From NCBI GenBank assembly GCA_028386065.3, contig JAKUCV010004446.1, positions 1 to 64,000 of the forward strand: a DNA stretch of 64,000 nucleotides, in the 5' to 3' direction. Positions 1 through 9,857 of the stretch are shown in pieces (the stretch's first letter is position 1; every line of letters starts with the position of its first letter). The notes under the pieces are model-generated. The model was not told the origin of the DNA. It worked only from the letters and a program-made list of their open reading frames with translations, and ran no database searches. A program made the position numbers and the translations under genes. This DNA comes from Turnera subulata (Eukaryota > Streptophyta > Magnoliopsida > Malpighiales > Passifloraceae).

Positions 1-1445
1 AAACTTAGGAATCTCTTTAAATTCATCTCCAAACTTGTCCAACTTATCTTCTTGTAATTCCCGATTGACCCAAGCTTGAGCATAATGTAGCATGCGATTC
101 TTTATCATCTTCAATCGAGCCCTTGTGACTGGTCCTTGAAGAAAGCTAATGGCGTCATCACCTTCTTGAGTTCCACTTAGTGTTGGTTTGCTCGTATCAA
201 CTACCTATGGTTGATTTCAGGGATGACATCTGGATCCTTATCAATACTTAGAACACACGGGTCAAATTCATCAAAAACAACATGTATGGTTTCTTCAACA
301 ACCATATTAATATTGTTATAGACACGATAGGCTTTACTGGTTGTAGAATAGCCAAGGAAAATACCATCAACAGATTTTGCTTCAAACATATCAAGGTTAT
401 CCTTTTTGTTTAGAATATAGCATTTAGACCCAAAGACCTGAAAGTAAGAAATATTTAGTTTCTTCTAATACCATATCTCATAGGGTGTCTTTTCAAATAT
501 GGGACGCATAGAGACTTTATTTAAAATATAGCACGCTGTGTTCACACCCTCTGCCCAAAAATATGCTGGTAATTTATGCTCATTAAGCATAGTTCTAGCT
601 ATTTCTTGCAAGGTTCGATTCTTCCTTTCAAAAACCTCATTTTGTTGAGGTGTTCTAGGAGTCGAAAAAGTATGTACTTTGCCACTTTGAACACATAAAT
701 GATTGAAGGCAAGATTATCAAATTCCCCTCCATGATCACTTATTATTTTTGAAATTTTATATCCTTTTTCATTTCGTAATCGTCTAACAAGAGTACTGAA
801 CTCATCGCATGCACGATCCTAATGAGCAAGAAATATAACCCATGTAAATCTTGAGTAATCATCAACTATGACAAACACATATCTTTTACCACCTATACTC
901 ATGGTTCTCATAGGTCCAAACAAATCCATATGCAACAACTAAAGAGGTCTAGATGTAGAGATAGCATGCTTGGGTTTAAAGGAACTTTTAACCTATTTAC
1001 CAAGCGACATGCACGACATGTAGCTTCTTCTTCATATTTCAGTGCGGGTAAACCTTTCACCAACATCTTGTTTGATATAATCTGGAGATAAGGTCAAAGT
1101 TGACATGCCCAAGCCTTCTGTGCCACAAGGTTGGTGTTTCTGTCTTTGCACTTAAACACTTAAGCTAAGGGTTAGTAGTATTATCAAAGGATATAGAGTA
1201 GATATTCCCTTTTCTGGTACCAGTAAAAACCACATCTTTATCTACTGAGCTAACTAAGTATTTAGTGGCTTCGAAACTGACTTTAAATCCCTTATCACAT
1301 AGTTGGCTAACACTAAGCAAATTATATTTAAGATTATCAACAAGTAAAACATATTCAATGGAAAGATAGAGTAAATGTTACCAAACCCGAGAATTTGTCT
1401 TTTGGATATGTCCCCAAAAGTTACTTTTCCTCGGTCTTTTATGGT
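1..1445 (-). pseudogene. Copia (SIRE-like) element A: pre-integrase, integrase and RT-linker remnant
   Basis: This is the decayed pol region downstream of the protease of element A. Reading the minus strand, recognisable pieces are LSVSQLCDKGFKVSF (about 1270-1320) and LWHRRLGHVNFDLIS (about 1085-1140), which belong to the GAG-pre-integrase segment of Ty1/copia polyproteins. The integrase core that should follow lies in several frames with many stops. Between 201 and 389 an open frame reads GIFLGYSTTSKAYRVYN, the conserved copia segment between integrase and reverse transcriptase. The order protease-integrase-RT is diagnostic of copia rather than gypsy. The element runs off the window at base 1, so RT and RNase H are not visible. 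It cannot make an active integrase as it stands. Confidence 0.85.
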
Positions 1446-2491
1446 TCAGGATGAAAACTTGGATACTTCTCCTGTCATATGCCTTGAGCATCCACTATCT
1501 AAGATCCATTCATCCCTTGTCATCACAGAATCTTCTTGGGCCATGAAGAACAGGTTTGTCTCCTTCTCGACATCAGAATCATTTGAGGAGTCAGAATCAT
1601 CCCACGCAGCCATAGCCTTCTTCCCTTTGGTTTTTGAAAAACTAGATCTGCCCTTCTTTTGATAAGGACATTCAAACTTGATATGTCCAGGACAATTACA
1701 TCCAAAGCACACCAGAGGATCTTTCTTGGGTTCCTCAGCTTTTGTAGCCTTAAGATTCTTCCCTTTGAGTTGCTTCTTCATTTTAAGGTACCTAGCGAAT
1801 CTCCTAGTAAGGAGAGCCATATCAGAGTCGCTATCATCATCATCGTTTGGTTCCTGGACCTTCAAAGTGACATCCTTCCTTTATGGTTCAATTTTGTCTC
1901 CGTGACAAATTAGTTTGCCAATCAGCTCATCATAAGAAAGCAAATTTAGATTTCTGCTTCCTCAATGGCAGTCACTTTAGGTTCCCATTCTTTGGGAAGT
2001 GACCTCAGAATTTTTGCAACTTTTTCTCTATGTGTCAACACTTTTCCAAGTGATGCAAGATTGTTGCAAGGAATAGTGAACCGTGTGTCCATTGCATGGA
2101 TGGTTTCACCAGGAATCATTTAAAATAGCTCATATTCTCGAGTTAAACGATTGAGCCTTGATTCTTTGACTTGGTTTGTGCCTTCATGAGTGATGCACAA
2201 CCACCTTCAGATTTCATGAGCAGTTTCACAAGACCTGACCCTTTGAAACTCACTCTCACTGATTCAACACAAATGAGCATTTTTGACATGAGCATCAAGC
2301 TTAGCTCTCTTCATTTCATCATCAGTCTAGAGAAGCATAGGACTGTTCGGCATGTTGTAAGGATTCTGGACAATATGCCACATTTCATTGTTTTTTCCTT
2401 CAAGGAAGATCTTCATGCGAAACTTCCAATAATCAAAGTTTGCGCCATCAAAATATGGTGCATTGTTCACGCTTATTCCCTCAAAACCCAT
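1446..2491 (-). pseudogene. Copia (SIRE-like) element A gag and start of protease
   Basis: Gag starts at the ATG at 2491, with early text of the form APYFDGANFDYWKFRMKIFL typical of plant copia gag (about 2400-2480). A middle piece ILRSLPKEWEPKVTAIEEA lies near 1960-2020. A CCHC zinc knuckle (CX2CX4HX4C, CFGCNCPGHIKFEC) is at 1668-1709. An acidic, Ser-rich stretch is followed by the aspartic protease motif WILDSGCSRHMTG near 1465-1500, with its catalytic DSG intact. At least one frameshift and several stops lie in the N-terminal half, while the last 139 codons (1446-1865) are open. The layout matches SIRE-type gag in elements C and D of this window. Gag would form the virus-like particle that packages element RNA. 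Confidence 0.87.
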
Positions 2492-2529
2492 GATCTTTTC
2501 CCTAGGAGATTAATCCTAACACAAGAAGA

Positions 2530-2547
2530 CCTTGATCCACTACCAAA
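2530..2547 (-). other. Primer-binding site of copia element A
   Basis: Directly inside the LTR end, the minus strand reads TTTGGTAGTGGATCAAGG. The TGGTA start matches the 3' end of initiator Met tRNA, the usual primer of plant copia elements. It fixes the element orientation (minus) and the LTR edge at 2548. Confidence 0.65.
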
Positions 2548-3235
2548 TGTTGGCCCAAAAATGCCTAAGAGGGGAGGGGTGAATTAGGCTTTAATCTTTT
2601 TCGGACATAAAGATTTGGTTTCTGCGATAACAAATCTTTGTGGTGCAATGCGAGTGCTTAGAGTAAGAAACGAGTAAGGGAAGTAGAGAGAAATTAACAC
2701 AGATGATTTAGAGTGGTTCCCCCTCACCAGGTACCTCCACTACCTAAAGGTTCCTTCCTTTAGGACTTCAAACACTCACTACACTTAGGTTTTTGCAGGA
2801 TCATTCTTAACCATTACAAACATAAGCTTTTCTAGGCTAAGCTCAAATCTTCACAACATTTTCACATGCTAAGCTCTGACCTAATCTAATCCTAGACTTG
2901 AGTACCCAGCAAAACTAAACCAAGTCTTGCTTACAAATTACCCCTTGGAATGTATTTTGCACAGTAAGCAGAAAAACCAGATCAGATACCAAATTTTCTA
3001 GCACAAGTATACACTCAGATTTTGGACAATTGCTGGGATAGTTCTCCAGAGGTGTAAATGATCCTCTTTATAGAGTCTGAGTGTGGGGGATAAGCTCCTG
3101 CAACGGCTCCTTGTACTCAACACAAGCAAAACTACAACACACTTGTAATTTGTTAGCATCAAAACCAGATAATCAACATGGTTAATCATAATTTAACATT
3201 TAAAGGTGGTTAACCCTAATTTTTTGTAAACAAGC
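2548..3235 (-). repeat. LTR of copia element A (minus orientation)
   Basis: On the minus strand this LTR ends with GGGCCAACA at 2548. It aligns by eye with the reverse of the LTR at 19010-20042: shared blocks include the terminal CTAATTCACCC...GGGCCAACA, a stretch about a quarter-turn of Pro/Thr-free AT-rich DNA around 3100-3210, and the CCGAAAAAG motif near 2595-2605. The outer edge near 3235 is where similarity fades, so it is approximate, and the copy is shorter than LTRs B and C (about 1030 bp), suggesting internal deletion. A perfect 9-bp stem hairpin lies at 2609-2639. A TATA box lies at 3067-3074. Confidence 0.75.
3067..3074 (-). promoter_or_regulatory. Probable TATA box of LTR A
   Basis: The minus strand reads CTCTATAAAGG in the middle of the LTR, the position expected for the U3 promoter of an LTR retrotransposon. 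Initiation would be some 30 bp downstream (towards lower coordinates). No transcription evidence is available. Confidence 0.45.
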
Positions 3236-3787
3236 TGTACACAGGTTGATAACATCAATGGTTAGCTCTTATCCAAAGATACATCGATATCTTCAGATAC
3301 ATCAATATCCCTTAACACTTTGTGTGGGTAAGATATTTATCAAGGAAGCCATATCTGCATTCCACATCCTTATAAATGCGCTCAAATTTCATGCAAATGA
3401 CTAAAATAGTTATGTTTATTTGTTCGGCACCTTAATGAGTCCTTGTCTTTCAAACAGGTTCATTGAAGCTAAGCGTATACGAGAAAAGGTAACCTAAAAC
3501 TTTTTTTTTTCTCACGCTATTTGATTATGTTTATTTATAATTTTAAGAATTACATAAAGTTGATATAAAATAGGCCAATGGGCCTTAAAGCTTAAGCCCG
3601 AACAATGAAGGCCCTCTTAGATCAGATCCAGTCCAGCCCATGACCATAACCTTATCACCAGAAATCCACAGATGACCAACGAGGAGACAACACGTGGCCT
3701 TATCGCATTGGGAAAGGAAGTTGCGCATGACCATCCCAGGGCACGTGAGAGTGAGAGATATAAGAGGAAAAACACATGTAATATAGA
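3236..3787. other. Unassigned intergenic or decayed TE sequence
   Basis: No convincing coding region. Near 3275-3315 there are two imperfect copies of GATACATCGATATC, a dyad-symmetric word resembling in style the palindromes of element D. At 3458-3488 a 31-nt segment encodes FIEAKRIREK between a pyrimidine-rich acceptor ending in AG and a donor GTAACC, so it could be a relic exon; this is weak. From about 3570 to 3787 there is GC-richer DNA with a sequence like an LTR leader (gagagatataagagg near 3755), family unknown. Confidence 0.3.
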
Positions 3788-3801
3788 CATTATTCACTCT
3801 T

Positions 3802-4387
3802 TTTTTTTTTATAAAAGTCGAGTAGACCCGTTCCATTAAACCAGAAAATAGTACATAGAGATATAACAAAACTTGACACAAGTCAAGTGTATATGTTCCA
3901 AGACTATTACAGAGATGGAACAGAAATATCCTCCAACATGAGGATTAAAACAAAGGCTTGTAATAGTACCTAAGGAAAACAAATCCAAAGGAATAAAGGC
4001 AAACTGAAACATAACAAGCCTTGAGCAACCTCCCACCAGGGAGGAAAAGAACAGTAGATCCTGAGAGGGAAAGAGCTGCAGATTCTGCAATAGGGCGAGG
4101 AGATCGTCAACACCGACGTGATAACAAAGATTGTTGTAACGTCCATGGTTTATCACGAAGAGCACTCCTGGAAAACTGTACAAAAACATAAACAAGTTGC
4201 TTAAAAAGCAACAGAGATCTACCACTTTATTAAAGGCTAAAAGAAAAGCAAAGAAAAGAAGCATAAAAGGATTGCCGCTGGGTAGATCCCGAACGGCAGC
4301 CTGAAGCAGTTGAACAGATGAAGATTTCGATCGAGAGAGAAAAGGAAAAGCGGTGGTGGAAAGGATAAGAGAGCCTAAGTGACTAGG
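3802..4387 (-). mobile_element. LINE-like retroposon insertion with 14-bp target-site duplication
   Basis: The segment is bounded by two perfect copies of cattattcactctt at 3788-3801 and 4388-4401. It begins with a run of T on the plus strand (about 3802-3810), which is a poly-A tail on the minus strand. A long TSD plus a poly-A tail is the signature of target-primed reverse transcription by a LINE. The body is about 585 bp, so it is a 5'-truncated LINE 3' end or another RNA retroposed by one. A long open frame exists on the minus strand, but its composition is hydrophobic and low in complexity, and I do not recognise a LINE protein domain in it. Confidence 0.75.
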
Positions 4388-4401
4388 CATTATTCACTCT
4401 T

Positions 4402-5238
4402 GTAACCGACACTTTTAACATTCAATAAAAAAAACATTCTTTTCTCTTTGGTTCGTCCTTCGACGGGTAGTCTGAGTATTTGTTTTGTATCGAAAGTATT
4501 ACTTACCATTCTTGAATGAAACCCAGTAAGTACGGATGAACCCGATTTTATTAAATTAATCCTTTTATCCTTATCTAAAAAAAATTAAGTTCACCCACAT
4601 GAGTTTTTGTAGATTCAATTGTAAATTGAAACTTTTCAGGTAAAATGCATGTTTGGTCATTAAACTCACCTATAAATTTGATTTTCGTCACTAGACTAAA
4701 CTTTACTGGATTGTTGTCACTATACTTTTTGAATTTGAATCATGTTGGCCACGTCAGCTTGGTTGGGACCCGTTTTACCTTGTGGCTTACTTCCACTAGC
4801 CATCACACGGGTTGCGGGCCCTACACGCCCGTCCCCAGCCCATCAAATCCAGATCAATGCAAAACCAGACCCATCCGCAGCTGGAACGGGTCGACCTTAA
4901 CCCCGAACACAGCAATCAACCAAACACCCCCAAACCCACCGACACAATAAAAAGACCAAAACCTTTATTTCTCAAACCCGTAATCCTAATTTAAGCACTT
5001 ACCCCTTCACTATGATTTCCTATTTTCATCTCCTCCTTTCTGATTTTCCTTCTCCTCTTCACCGCTCTTCCTCTTCTGTGATTTTCCTTCCACACATCTC
5101 CTTGTCTCTCACGTTGCTTCCTCCTGACGACAATGGTGTTTGATTAATGGCGTCATAGGGGTCATGCAACTCATCAACTAAAAGCGTTGATGGTGACGAG
5201 AGAAAAATGTTGCAACTGGTGTCGTACGGGTGCAGAAG
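4402..5238. other. Unassigned sequence with TE-like pieces
   Basis: No convincing gene. Around 4640-4770 the text resembles terminal regions of plant DNA transposons or MITEs (a phrase like tgtttggtcattaaactc, then a cacgtcagc motif), but no matching inverted copy was found nearby, so it is one arm or a fragment. The remainder to 5238 is AT-rich with pyrimidine-rich blocks. Confidence 0.3.
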
Positions 5239-5310
5239 CTAGATTGGAACTATGAGGGGCCTCCTATGTATTGCCATTGTGGTCGGTTTACACCCAGATG
5301 GATTTCTTAG
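5239..5310 (+). pseudogene. Possible LINE ORF1 zinc-knuckle fragment
   Basis: The plus strand reads WNYEGPPMYCHCGRF. Plant LINE ORF1 proteins have a segment of the form YEGLPxxCFxCGRxGH. Only the first half is present and it is followed by a stop. It lies in the opposite orientation to the LINE remnant that starts next to it. A chance match is possible. Confidence 0.25.
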
Positions 5311-6064
5311 ACCGACTTGTATCCAATTAAAAAAAATTAACATTTACTTTGGAAACCAACTCTCTCACTTGTTTCTTCTTTTGATACGACCCAAGCCCAC
5401 GAATATTCCAAGATAAAAAAAAAAAAAAATTTAACATAGTTGATGGCAAGTACACTAACACATATAGATACTGGTCAATTGAGTGCCCTAGAGCCCCTCT
5501 TTGTCCACTACCTTCCCAATTTCCTTTTTCACTGCATTGCCATGCTCATTAACCTCCCAACCGATCGCCTTCCCCACATCCATCGTCTTTTGAACTTTAG
5601 TCGACTCGGAGGACGCCCTGTGGGAGAGACAATTCTTCTTCCTCCGCCCTGTCGTTACTAGTAGCTACATCCTCATCCTAGGTGCTACTGTCGCCAGTTT
5701 ACAGGGATCGGACACTACCATTCTTAGTCAACTTTTTTAGCTTTTTAATCCTCGACCAACGACTTTGCATTCTCCAAAATTTTGAAGAGTCTGGCTTCCA
5801 GAATTCTTAAGTTCCTACTATCTTGGCCTGTATGAAACGCATGGCGTATTTAGAGATGAATTAGACACAGGCTGCATGGCTCTGCCAACTCATTACTTAG
5901 GCCATCCAACTTGATGCTTTCCTCTTCCAAGCCCAGACTTATTTCTTGGCCCATTTGTATTGGGTTGCCTTCACATGGTACTACTGGCCCACCGAGCTCC
6001 AACCTCTCGCTATTAATAATTGCCCTCTCCGATCATAAGCTATTAGACTTATCACATTTTAATC
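5300..6064 (-). pseudogene. LINE-2 remnant: endonuclease start and the linker before it
   Basis: The minus strand near 5415-5395 reads LSWNIRGLGR, the conserved beginning of the plant LINE ORF2 endonuclease (WNIRGLG). In a shifted frame it continues with RELVSKVNVNFF, as in the next segment of that domain, before the match is lost near 5300. Upstream on the minus strand (5450-6064) is a low-similarity Ser/Pro/Asp-rich linker like that of LINE-1 at 15430-16030. The piece is interrupted at 6064 by the MITE and continues at 7022. It is a 3'-truncated, stop-rich fossil. Confidence 0.55.
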
Positions 6065-7021
6065 GGGATAACTATTTGGGAAGTCCTAAACTTTTTCATT
6101 TTCTGTAACCAAGTCCTATACCTTTGAAAATTCCCACTTAAGTCCTATTTCTTTATTAGTTACATCAAACAGGGCCTAAACTTTGTTTCCGTCAAGTCTT
6201 TCTGTTAAATCTAACTTTTGTAAGAAGAATAGTTATAATTTAGTCCCTCAAACTTTTGATTTAAAGTAAAAAGCTCTCTAAAAAGAAAAATAAAAATAAA
6301 AATACCATAAAATTTTATTTTGAAAAAAATATATTCAAATTAAAAACATAAATCACAAAAATTTTAAAATCTTTAAAACATAAATCCTAAAATTTCAAAA
6401 CCCTAAACCATAAAATTTAGAATTTTCGAATTTAGGAATTTAAATTTTTAGAGTTTAAGGTTTGGAATTTAGGATTTAGTATTTTAGGATTTTAGATTTA
6501 GGGTTTTAGGTTTTGAGTTTTAGGTTATAGGGTTTATGATTTAGAATTTAAGATTTTAGTATTTAGGGTTATAGGATTAAAAATTTTAGGATTTAGGGTT
6601 TTAAATTTTTAAAATTTAAATTTTAAAGTTTATAATTTTGATTTTAAATTGTTTAAGGTTTAGAATTTAGCATTTTAGGATTCAAAATTTTAGAATTTTA
6701 GAATTATGTTTTAAAGATTTCAAATTTCTTGTGATTTATGTTTTTAATTTTAATATTTGTTTTAAAAAATAAAAGTTTTATGGTATTTTTAATTTTTTTT
6801 TTGTTTAGGGAGATTTTTACTTTAAATCAAAAGTTTGAGGGACTAAAATGTAGCTAATCCTCTTACAAAAGTTAAATTTAATGGAAGGACTTGACAGAAA
6901 TAAGGTTTAGGAGTTGTTTGATGTAACTAATAAAGGAATAGGACTTAAGTAGGGGTTTTAAAAGGTATAGGACTTAGTTGTAGAAAATAAAAAAATTTAG
7001 GACTTGCCAAGTAGTTATCCC
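6065..7021. mobile_element. Fold-back Mutator-like MITE, 957 bp, with 10-bp TSD
   Basis: The ends are gggataactattt... at 6065 and the inverse ...aagtagttatccc at 7021. The flanks are perfect duplications of cattttaatc (6055-6064 and 7022-7031); 9-10 bp is the size made by Mutator-like transposases. The inverted arms are not confined to the ends: they align through almost 400 bp each, leaving a short AT-rich centre, so the whole element can form one long hairpin. The centre (about 6440-6620) is rich in degenerate TTTAGGG/GGATTTAG words. It has no transposase and is therefore non-autonomous. It inserted into LINE-2. Confidence 0.85.
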
Positions 7022-7990
7022 CATTTTAATCCTTCCCCATGAGTAGCATGATCATCTTCATCCCATTCTTTAAAAAGCTGAAAATACTCACTTAACCACA
7101 ATTCTCCTTTTTGAATACTATCAATCATGGCAACCCTTCATTCAAAAGTAACCACGATGTAGTCGCTCTTCGGATTTTGACGTTCACCTCCGCACTAGCT
7201 GATTCTTTAAAAATTTCAGTATCTTTGGTTCATAAAAAAATCATTTTCATAAGCTTACTCACAAGAATCACACCCAGAAAGCCGTGTGCTTTGGAAGAAG
7301 CCTGATTCTGGGAAATTCCCTCCCTTAGCACACCAAATGCACACACCTTTTAGTTTATCCAAGCACTCCTTATTGGGTGTGAAGAAGATATTTTGCAATT
7401 GCAACACTCCTTTGCATAGTTTGGTGGTCTGATTGGAGGAGGATGTAGCACTTCCAATAGCCTGAGCGAAAATTAGCCCCTCTCTTACACCGGAGACTTT
7501 AACTACCTTCTAGATATGCTTATGTGGGCATTCCTTCCCTCATACCTTCCTACTCCTTGCCACTTTAGCATTCAACATAGCATTACCATTTTTGTTGATC
7601 TTCTCAATTATTTCACTCACATTACCACATTTTTCAAACCTAACAATTCCATATCGGATACCATTCCAGGTTAGTTAACTAGGAATATAAATATCCATCA
7701 CTATGCCGAACTTCGACATCTCTCTGCAGATGTCTGATGAAGCTCATCTAGAAGGGCTATTTTCAATATAGACAAGAGACACTATGGCTTCCTCCACACC
7801 TTTATGAATATACTCCCTAGACCACTTGAAGAAAAAACATGGGTCTCAAGTGTTGACATGCTACTGTTCCTTGTCCATGCTCTGACCCTTCTTAACCTGA
7901 GTTTTTCCTCGCCCATGCCGCTTGATGAGAGCCTCTGTGAAAGCTTAACATGTTGCTTTACCTTGGACAGTAGTTGAACCCAAGTAAACA
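7022..7990 (-). pseudogene. LINE-2 remnant: ORF1 with RRM-like domain
   Basis: On the minus strand, between about 7810 and 7520, broken frames carry text resembling an RNA-recognition-motif domain: an IFIKGV-like strand, then SDICREMSKFGIVMDIYIPS, then RYGIVRFEKCGNV and IIEKINKNGNAMLNA. The order fits RNP2, a first helix, and RNP1 (YGIVRF) as in RRM-containing ORF1 proteins of plant LINEs, which bind element RNA. Stops and frameshifts occur between the blocks. The adjoining 7030-7500 has no recognisable domain. This is my inference from motif order only. Confidence 0.5.
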
Positions 7991-8030
7991 TGACCCAATA
8001 GGTTTTTTGATCAAAACTTTCCTCTTACTA

Positions 8031-8117
8031 CTCTGTCTTACCGCGGCTGCTGGCACAGAGTTAGCCGATGGTTATTCCCCAGATACCGTCATTGCTTCTT
8101 CTCCGGGAAAAGAAGTT
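8031..8117 (-). pseudogene. rrn16: Plastid 16S rRNA fragment (nuclear insertion)
   Basis: The minus strand contains GTGCCAGCAGCCGCGGTAA, the universal small-subunit 530-loop sequence. It is preceded by CATCGGCTAACTCT and the plastid-type ACGGTATCTGGGGAATAA and AAGAAGCAATG, so the source is plastid rather than nuclear or mitochondrial rRNA. Only about 87 bp are present, so this is a fragment and not an rRNA gene. Confidence 0.85.
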
Positions 8118-8118
8118 A

Positions 8119-8157
8119 TAGGGAGGTGCTCTAACCAATTGAACTACGATCCCCCAA
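8119..8157 (-). pseudogene. Organellar tRNA 5' half, trnD-like
   Basis: The minus strand reads GGGATCGTAGTTCAATTGG then TTAGAGCACC, which resembles the acceptor, D-arm and start of the anticodon arm of plastid trnD-GUC. The anticodon loop and 3' half are missing; the sequence goes directly into the rrn16 fragment. Identity as trnD is tentative. Confidence 0.45.
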
Positions 8158-8179
8158 AACAAAAAGAAATAAATGTATA

Positions 8180-8355
8180 GCAATTTTTCGAATTTCATTT
8201 AAACTCTTTCCCCCTTTTGAGGATCCGCTATAATAATGAGAAAAATTTTTGCCTATGTGGACAAATCGACGAATAATATCAGAATCCGATGAATCGGCCC
8301 AATTCGCCTTACTAATAGGAAGTCCTGTTGTCTTACAAAATTTCATTTTTGCCAA
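8180..8355 (-). pseudogene. matK: Plastid maturase K fragment
   Basis: The minus strand encodes [19 protein letters not shown] followed by [12 protein letters not shown] and SHYYSGSSK. These are hallmarks of the C-terminal domain X of plastid MatK, the group II intron maturase. The frame is open for roughly 58 codons and then becomes unrelated sequence. It is not linked to trnK, and both its neighbours come from other parts of the plastome, so it is part of a rearranged insertion. Confidence 0.85.
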
Positions 8356-8360
8356 GGACT

Positions 8361-8446
8361 GGAAAGAGAGGGATTCGAACCCTCGGTAAACAAAAGTCTA
8401 CATAGCAATTCCAATATTAGGCCTTCAACCACTCGGCCATCTCTTC
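8361..8446 (-). pseudogene. trnS-GGA: Plastid trnS-GGA copy, full length but diverged
   Basis: An 86-bp segment reads, on the minus strand, as a class II (long variable arm) serine tRNA: AGATGGCCGAGTGGTTGAAGG, anticodon loop TTGGAAT (GGA), long extra arm, then GGTTCGAATCCC and the acceptor end CTCTTTCC. It matches what I recall of plastid trnS-GGA with a handful of changes, including acceptor-stem bases (GAAGAGA against CTCTTTCC). As a plastid gene in nuclear context it is unlikely to be expressed or charged. Confidence 0.85.
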
Positions 8447-8780
8447 TACACAATGATTATGGGCCAGAAAGCGAGTGAATCGCGAGTCATTTCGTAATTA
8501 AACATGGTTAACTTGAAGTAGTTTTCGAATGCATAACATCCTCAAAATTTCCCAAGAAACCATGGGAGTGAAGATAAAACAGAGTGAAAACGTCCTGTGT
8601 TAATTTGTAGTAAGAGCAGTGATAATACAGTGTAGAGCCTACTCCTTAATAGTGGACAAGATAATTTTTGCACTTACTTTATTTGAAGTTATTTTTAATC
8701 CCCCATTGTATCCTCTTGTGCCATGAAATTAATGGTGGTCATAGATGCATGAAGAATATTGTAAACCTTACCGCAACATT
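8447..8780. other. Unassigned sequence between plastid mosaic and LINE-1
   Basis: No gene recognised. It could continue the organellar insertion, but I cannot match it to a particular plastid or mitochondrial gene. The T-rich stretch around 8784-8797 probably marks the poly-A end of LINE-1. Confidence 0.3.
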
Positions 8781-8924
8781 GCTTTTTATTTTTTTGATGG
8801 AACAAAGACTTTTTTGAATAAGAGCAAAACACAGGACAAAGAGATGTCATCAGATCGATGACTGCAGTTTGCAGGTCCATATACAGCCTGCTGTCAAAAA
8901 CAAAAGAAACCACAAGCACAAACA

Positions 8925-9600
8925 TTACATGAATTTAAGTTTACAGGAAGGACCATTCCATGCAAGAAGACTCTCCGCACAAATAATTATAGCCGATTGA
9001 TCATAGGGGAAACTGGGTGGAGTAGCCTTGAACCGAAGTAGAGCTCTAAACAAAACCGTCTCAAAAATCCTCCCCCAATCCACTGCTTTAGACTCGAAGA
9101 CTAGCTTATTGCATAGCAACCAGATATTCCAAACAAATACATAGAATAAGACCATCTAAGGGGCAAGCCGTTCTCGATCCAGCTAATCTTATCCATTGAA
9201 AAAATGAATCATCAAAAGATTTTGGCATACACCAGGTAGCCCCCCACCACTGGCATATCTTGTTCCAAGCACACCAAACAAAACTGCAATGACCAAATAG
9301 ATGATCCCTACATTCGACCACCTCCCCACCAAAGGAGCATAGGGCAATATCACTAGAGATTAAATTATTCCTGAGCAAAACAAACCTCACAACAGTCCCA
9401 TGATTCAGAGCCATCCACAAAATGCATTCCACCTTTATAAGAGCACATCCCAGCCACACCCACGGTAAGCCAGTGCATCTAAGAAAACTTTTACAAATAA
9501 ACATATAACCTGATTTCACTCTATACAAATCCTCTTCCTCTTCAGTCCACCTCTACCTATCCCTCTCAGTAGAATTAAAAACCACACAGCTCCGATTGAA
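8925..9600 (-). pseudogene. LINE-1 ORF2 C-terminal zinc-binding region
   Basis: Open stretches at 9106-9528 and 8925-9155 in different frames encode ALCSFGGEVVECRDHLFGHC and WNIWLLCNKLVFESK. These resemble the zf-RVT segment (CxxCG...ES.DHLFxHC) and the following W-N-I-W-x-x-R-N-x-x-xF motif at the C-terminus of plant LINE ORF2. The first Cys pair is degraded (CSFGG instead of CxxCG). Frames are broken between the two blocks. This part follows the reverse transcriptase thumb and is thought to aid RNA or DNA binding. Confidence 0.75.
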
Positions 9601-9674
9601 ATTCCACGTAATTCACCCATCCTCCATACACATCACATTCGCAACAGAAACAAACTTACTATTAGAAACCAATG

Positions 9675-9770
9675 AGCTTATAGCTCATTGGCACTCTTGT
9701 ATCAAAAGCATAAGAGGGGTGAGGTCTCGGGTTCGAGTCTCACCTTCCTCGACTAGTATAAAAAAAAAAA
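9675..9770 (+). mobile_element. tRNA-derived SINE-like insertion
   Basis: An RNA polymerase III type promoter is visible: A-box-like TAGCTCATTGG at 9681-9691 and B box GGTTCGAGTCT at 9730-9740, followed by a pyrimidine-rich segment and a run of about ten A ending near 9770. It interrupts LINE-1 coding sequence. I could not define a clear target-site duplication, so the exact ends are uncertain. The start carries a short hairpin, AATGAGCT-tat-AGCTCATT. Confidence 0.6.
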
Positions 9771-9857
9771 CCGAGGAAATAGATCCATCATTAACACAGC
9801 ATCCTTGCACCACCTATCAGTCCAAAATTTAAACGTTATACCATTCTTAACCTCCAT

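Noticed and set aside
6440..6620. Interstitial telomere array
   Set aside because: The TTTAGGG-like words are degenerate and irregular and sit in the centre of a fold-back MITE, so they are not a true telomeric tract.
8361..8446. Functional tRNA-Ser gene
   Set aside because: It is a plastid-type trnS-GGA next to other plastid fragments, with acceptor-stem changes, so I treat it as a nuclear plastid-DNA insertion.
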